DNA of 7,029 nt from positions 1 to 7,029 of the forward strand of contig JAGCCO010000072.1 of assembly GCA_017651645.1 (NCBI GenBank), read 5' to 3'. The notes below the pieces were generated by a model. It searched no databases. It saw nothing but the letters and a program-made list of their open reading frames with translations, and was not told the DNA's origin. Positions within the stretch are counted from its first letter, which is position 1. The number at the start of each line of letters is the position of its first letter. A program made the position numbers and the translations under genes. Source of the DNA: Bacteroidales bacterium. Lineage in GTDB: Bacteria > Bacteroidota > Bacteroidia > Bacteroidales > F082. Shown piece by piece: positions 5,690 through 7,029 of the stretch.

Positions 5690-6055
5690 TTACATCGCCA
5701 GCACGATGGCGGGATCAATATTCAATTTGGATGAAATGACTCGTGCCTGTTCGAACGTGGGATTGGCTTTCCCGCTTAGAATGGCGCAAAGACGAGGAGC
5801 GGTCATTCCAAGGAAGGATGCCATTTCTTTCTGACTCCAATTCTTCTCTACCAAACGGGAGTTCATCGTCGCCGAAAGAGATGGTGTTTCTATGTGGAAA
5901 TGCTCTTTTTCGTATTCCTCAACCAAGGCCGAAAGCACATCCAGTTCCTGAAGACGAGCGTCGTCTGCGGGCGTGTTCTCGTCCGTCTCAAAGAAAAGCT
6001 CGTCTATACGGGCCATCATAGCCTTATACTGTTTCTCATCCTTGATCTGTGCCAT
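5690..6055 (-). CDS. higA: HigA-type antitoxin with HTH domain
   Basis: A 121-aa antitoxin. The N-terminal half (MAQIKDEKQYKAMMARIDEL..., about 1-58) is the acidic, helical part typical of this HigA group, with the LxELDxLSALVEEYEKEH pattern. The C-terminal half (about 60-115) is an Xre/Cro-type helix-turn-helix including WSQKEMASFLGMT (73-85), with the recognition region around APRLCAILSGKANPT. By family knowledge it neutralises HigB by direct binding and represses the higBA promoter. The frame extends upstream to 6124, but the ATG at 6055 is chosen: it gives the conserved MAQIKDEKQY start, lies 10 nt after the higB stop, and follows an AGGA-like sequence. The order is toxin first, as usual for higBA. 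The gene converges on the DUF2200 gene with an 11-nt gap and no clear terminator. Lower GC than the flanking genes suggests transfer. Confidence 0.9.
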   Translation of the reverse strand: MAQIKDEKQYKAMMARIDELFFETDENTPADDARLQELDVLSALVEEYEKEHFHIETPSLSATMNSRLVEKNWSQKEMASFLGMTAPRLCAILSGKANPTFEQARVISSKLNIDPAIVLAM

Positions 6056-6065
6056 AGTCCTATTC

Positions 6066-6359
6066 CTATATGGTTGATACATCAATCTTGTCATATTCCT
6101 CATGGGTCCCCACGAAACGGACATATACGAGTTTCGGAGTGAATTTCACGGCAACAACCAATCGGTAATGGTTCCCTTTGATATTGAATACGTACCGTTG
6201 ATTCCCCACATAATCCACCGAATTGAAATCCTTTCGCATATCGCTGAGCGAAGTCCATTTAGCCCTGCAAGTCTTGACATACCATTCTTTCAAAGCCTGC
6301 TCACTGTCCGGACGTTTTGCCCAGAACTCTCTCAATGTGGAGATGGCGATCACTCTCAT
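6066..6359 (-). CDS. higB: HigB-type toxin, predicted mRNA interferase
   Basis: A 97-aa toxin of the HigB group in the RelE superfamily, basic and compact. Diagnostic segments are MRVIAISTLREFW (1-13), ALKEWY (22-27), DFNSVDYVGNQRYVFNIKGNHYRLVV (44-69), and the C-terminal VYVRFVGTHEEYDKID (78-93) with the conserved His86 region. Known HigB proteins cleave mRNA on the ribosome and arrest growth unless bound by HigA. Length and the toxin-antitoxin order match the family; higA starts 10 nt downstream. The ATG at 6359 is at the family's conserved start but lies only 4 nt after a consensus -7 element, so the transcript is predicted to be leaderless or almost so. Palindromes covering the promoter suggest HigA autoregulation. 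All expected conserved segments are present, so the toxin looks intact. Confidence 0.9.
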   Translation of the reverse strand: MRVIAISTLREFWAKRPDSEQALKEWYVKTCRAKWTSLSDMRKDFNSVDYVGNQRYVFNIKGNHYRLVVAVKFTPKLVYVRFVGTHEEYDKIDVSTI

Positions 6360-6363
6360 AGTG

Positions 6364-6393
6364 CAAAGATAAGAATTATCGTGAAAATAACAA
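6364..6393 (-). promoter_or_regulatory. Consensus promoter of higBA
   Basis: On the minus strand, TTTTG with its TTG at the complement of 6391-6393, then 19 nt, then TATCTTTG (complement of 6364-6371) is a near-perfect Bacteroidetes promoter. The higB ATG starts only 4 nt past the -7 element, so transcription should begin at or very near the start codon. Confidence 0.7.
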
Positions 6394-6408
6394 AATTATT
6401 AGAATAAT
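6368..6408. promoter_or_regulatory. Two palindromes over the higB promoter, candidate HigA operators
   Basis: GATAA-GAA-TTATC (6368-6380) overlaps the -7 element. ATTATT-AG-AATAAT (6395-6408) lies just upstream of the -33 element. Both share an AGAAT-containing centre and A/T arms. Autorepression by HigA at such sites is established for other higBA modules; assigning these particular sites is inference, and the AT-rich DNA makes chance palindromes fairly easy. Confidence 0.4.
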
Positions 6409-6489
6409 AACAGCATATTGATGACTTCCTACAGGTAGTTTATCTACCATTGTATTCATTCAAACAAAGATGGTTAAAATGGGTTTATT

Positions 6490-6516
6490 CTCGAGGAGTT
6501 TTCTCTCCTCCTCGAG
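6490..6516 (-). terminator. Strong hairpin between the deoxyribosyltransferase gene and higBA
   Basis: CTCGAGGAG (6490-6498) and its exact complement CTCCTCGAG (6508-6516) form a 9-bp GC-rich stem with a 9-nt loop. It lies about 75 nt downstream of the minus-strand deoxyribosyltransferase stop and upstream of the higB promoter, so it could insulate higBA. The following T-run is poor in both directions. Confidence 0.45.
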
Positions 6517-6547
6517 TTTCTGTTAGTGTTTTTTGATGACGATTCTG

Positions 6548-6576
6548 TGTTTCTTATCCGATTCTCGTAAGAAACA
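6548..6576 (-). terminator. Hairpin just downstream of the deoxyribosyltransferase stop
   Basis: TGTTTCTTA (6548-6556) and TAAGAAACA (6568-6576) form a perfect 9-bp AT-rich stem with an 11-nt loop, starting about 14 nt after the minus-strand stop codon. There is no T-run, so it may stabilise or process the 3' end rather than terminate. Confidence 0.35.
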
Positions 6577-6590
6577 AGTGGAAAACAAGA

Positions 6591-7028
6591 TTAATTCTTA
6601 TCCTGCTGCAGTTTTTCCACCAACTCCTCCAAACTCCCCGCGACGCCGTCGAAGAGTTTGTACATGAGTTCGGGTTCGACCATCTCCGGAATATACGCGA
6701 GGACGCGCTTGCCGGCGCCGGCCATCCAGCCGGCTTCGGTGTGCGCGCTGCGGCCGCAGGGGAGGACGAGGACGCAGGTGTCGGCCCAGGTGAGGGCGTC
6801 GATGTCGGCCTGGAACTGGCGTTCGGCGAGGGGGTGATGGAGGCCTTCGGCGTACTGGGGGTAGGTCCAGTTGGGGGCGTCGGGGTCGATGTCGGTCCAA
6901 TGGAAGCCGGCGCCGCCGTGGGGTGGATTGCGGAAGTCGTACACTTCGTGCCCTGCTTCACGCAGGCGTTTTACCACTTCGGGGAAGTATTGGTTCCTCC
7001 AGCTGGAGGCGACGTAGATCCTGGCCAT
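6591..7028 (-). CDS. Nucleoside 2-deoxyribosyltransferase-like protein
   Basis: A 145-aa protein resembling nucleoside 2-deoxyribosyltransferases (Rossmann-like fold; relatives include nucleotide N-glycosidases). Visible features are the first beta strand and substrate loop MARIYVASSWRN (1-12), GHEVYDFRNP (26-35), an acidic DIDALTWAD segment (75-83), VLVLPCGRSAHTEAGW (86-101) with the likely catalytic glutamate at E98, and a hydrophobic strand RVLAYIP (108-114). By family, it would exchange or hydrolyse the N-glycosidic bond of deoxynucleosides in nucleotide salvage. Transferase versus hydrolase activity cannot be decided from sequence. The ATG at 7028 is one base from the window edge and gives the conserved MxRIYVASSWRN start, so the gene appears complete, with its promoter outside. 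High GC suggests backbone. About 230 nt, with two hairpins, separate it from higB. Confidence 0.8.
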   Translation of the reverse strand: MARIYVASSWRNQYFPEVVKRLREAGHEVYDFRNPPHGGAGFHWTDIDPDAPNWTYPQYAEGLHHPLAERQFQADIDALTWADTCVLVLPCGRSAHTEAGWMAGAGKRVLAYIPEMVEPELMYKLFDGVAGSLEELVEKLQQDKN

Positions 7029-7029
7029 A

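Noticed and set aside
5660..5690. Terminator between DUF2200 and higA (CCTTCCGAAGG)
   Set aside because: The stem is only 4 bp with a 3-nt loop and has no T-run.
6056..6124. Longer higA start at 6124
   Set aside because: The extra 23 residues overlap higB and precede the conserved MAQIKDEKQY start.
6554..7028. Pro/Ser/Arg-rich frames on the minus strand overlapping the deoxyribosyltransferase gene
   Set aside because: These are alternate-frame readings of a GC-rich gene with biased composition and no family resemblance.

Overview
The window looks like chromosomal DNA of a moderately GC-rich Bacteroidales species, probably Alistipes-like; that genus is my inference from recall. The main support is promoter signals: five places carry the Bacteroidetes sigma-ABfr -7 element TAnnTTTG, three of them with a TTG 18-19 nt upstream. 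Shine-Dalgarno sequences are mostly missing. Protein sequences (a PhzF-like enzyme, the HigB/HigA pair, a DUF3427 helicase, a DUF2200 protein) also fit gut Bacteroidetes.

Layout: (1) 1-132, minus strand, the N-terminus of an exported protein, divergent from (2) a complete PhzF-family enzyme gene at 297-1082. (3) About 800 bp without a credible protein gene (1083-1883) is dense in structure. It holds two diverged 43-bp repeats with TGCCCGA/TCGGGCA stems, two 83-bp-spaced repeat units built on GTAAACGCG inverted pairs, an orphan minus-strand promoter-terminator pair that could make an RNA of about 66 nt, and an imperfect palindrome of about 251 bp. (4) A lower-GC two-gene operon (1884-5305) encodes a 979-aa PLD-nuclease/SF2-helicase/DUF3427 protein and, through a 4-nt ATGA overlap, a NUDIX pyrophosphohydrolase. 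(5) A GC-rich DUF2200 gene (5331-5678) follows. (6) A lower-GC minus-strand higBA toxin-antitoxin module lies at 5690-6359, with an almost leaderless toxin start and palindromes over its promoter. (7) A GC-rich minus-strand nucleoside 2-deoxyribosyltransferase-like gene lies at 6591-7028, with two hairpins downstream.

Base composition alternates between GC-rich backbone-like genes (phzF, DUF2200, deoxyribosyltransferase) and AT-richer accessory genes (helicase-NUDIX, higBA). This suggests two separate insertions next to a repeat-rich intergenic region. The helicase-NUDIX pair is the best candidate for an undescribed or poorly described system: a nucleic-acid-translocating PLD nuclease translationally coupled to a nucleotide-cleaving enzyme, which suggests antiphage defence or DNA repair. 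No experimental role can be read from the sequence.
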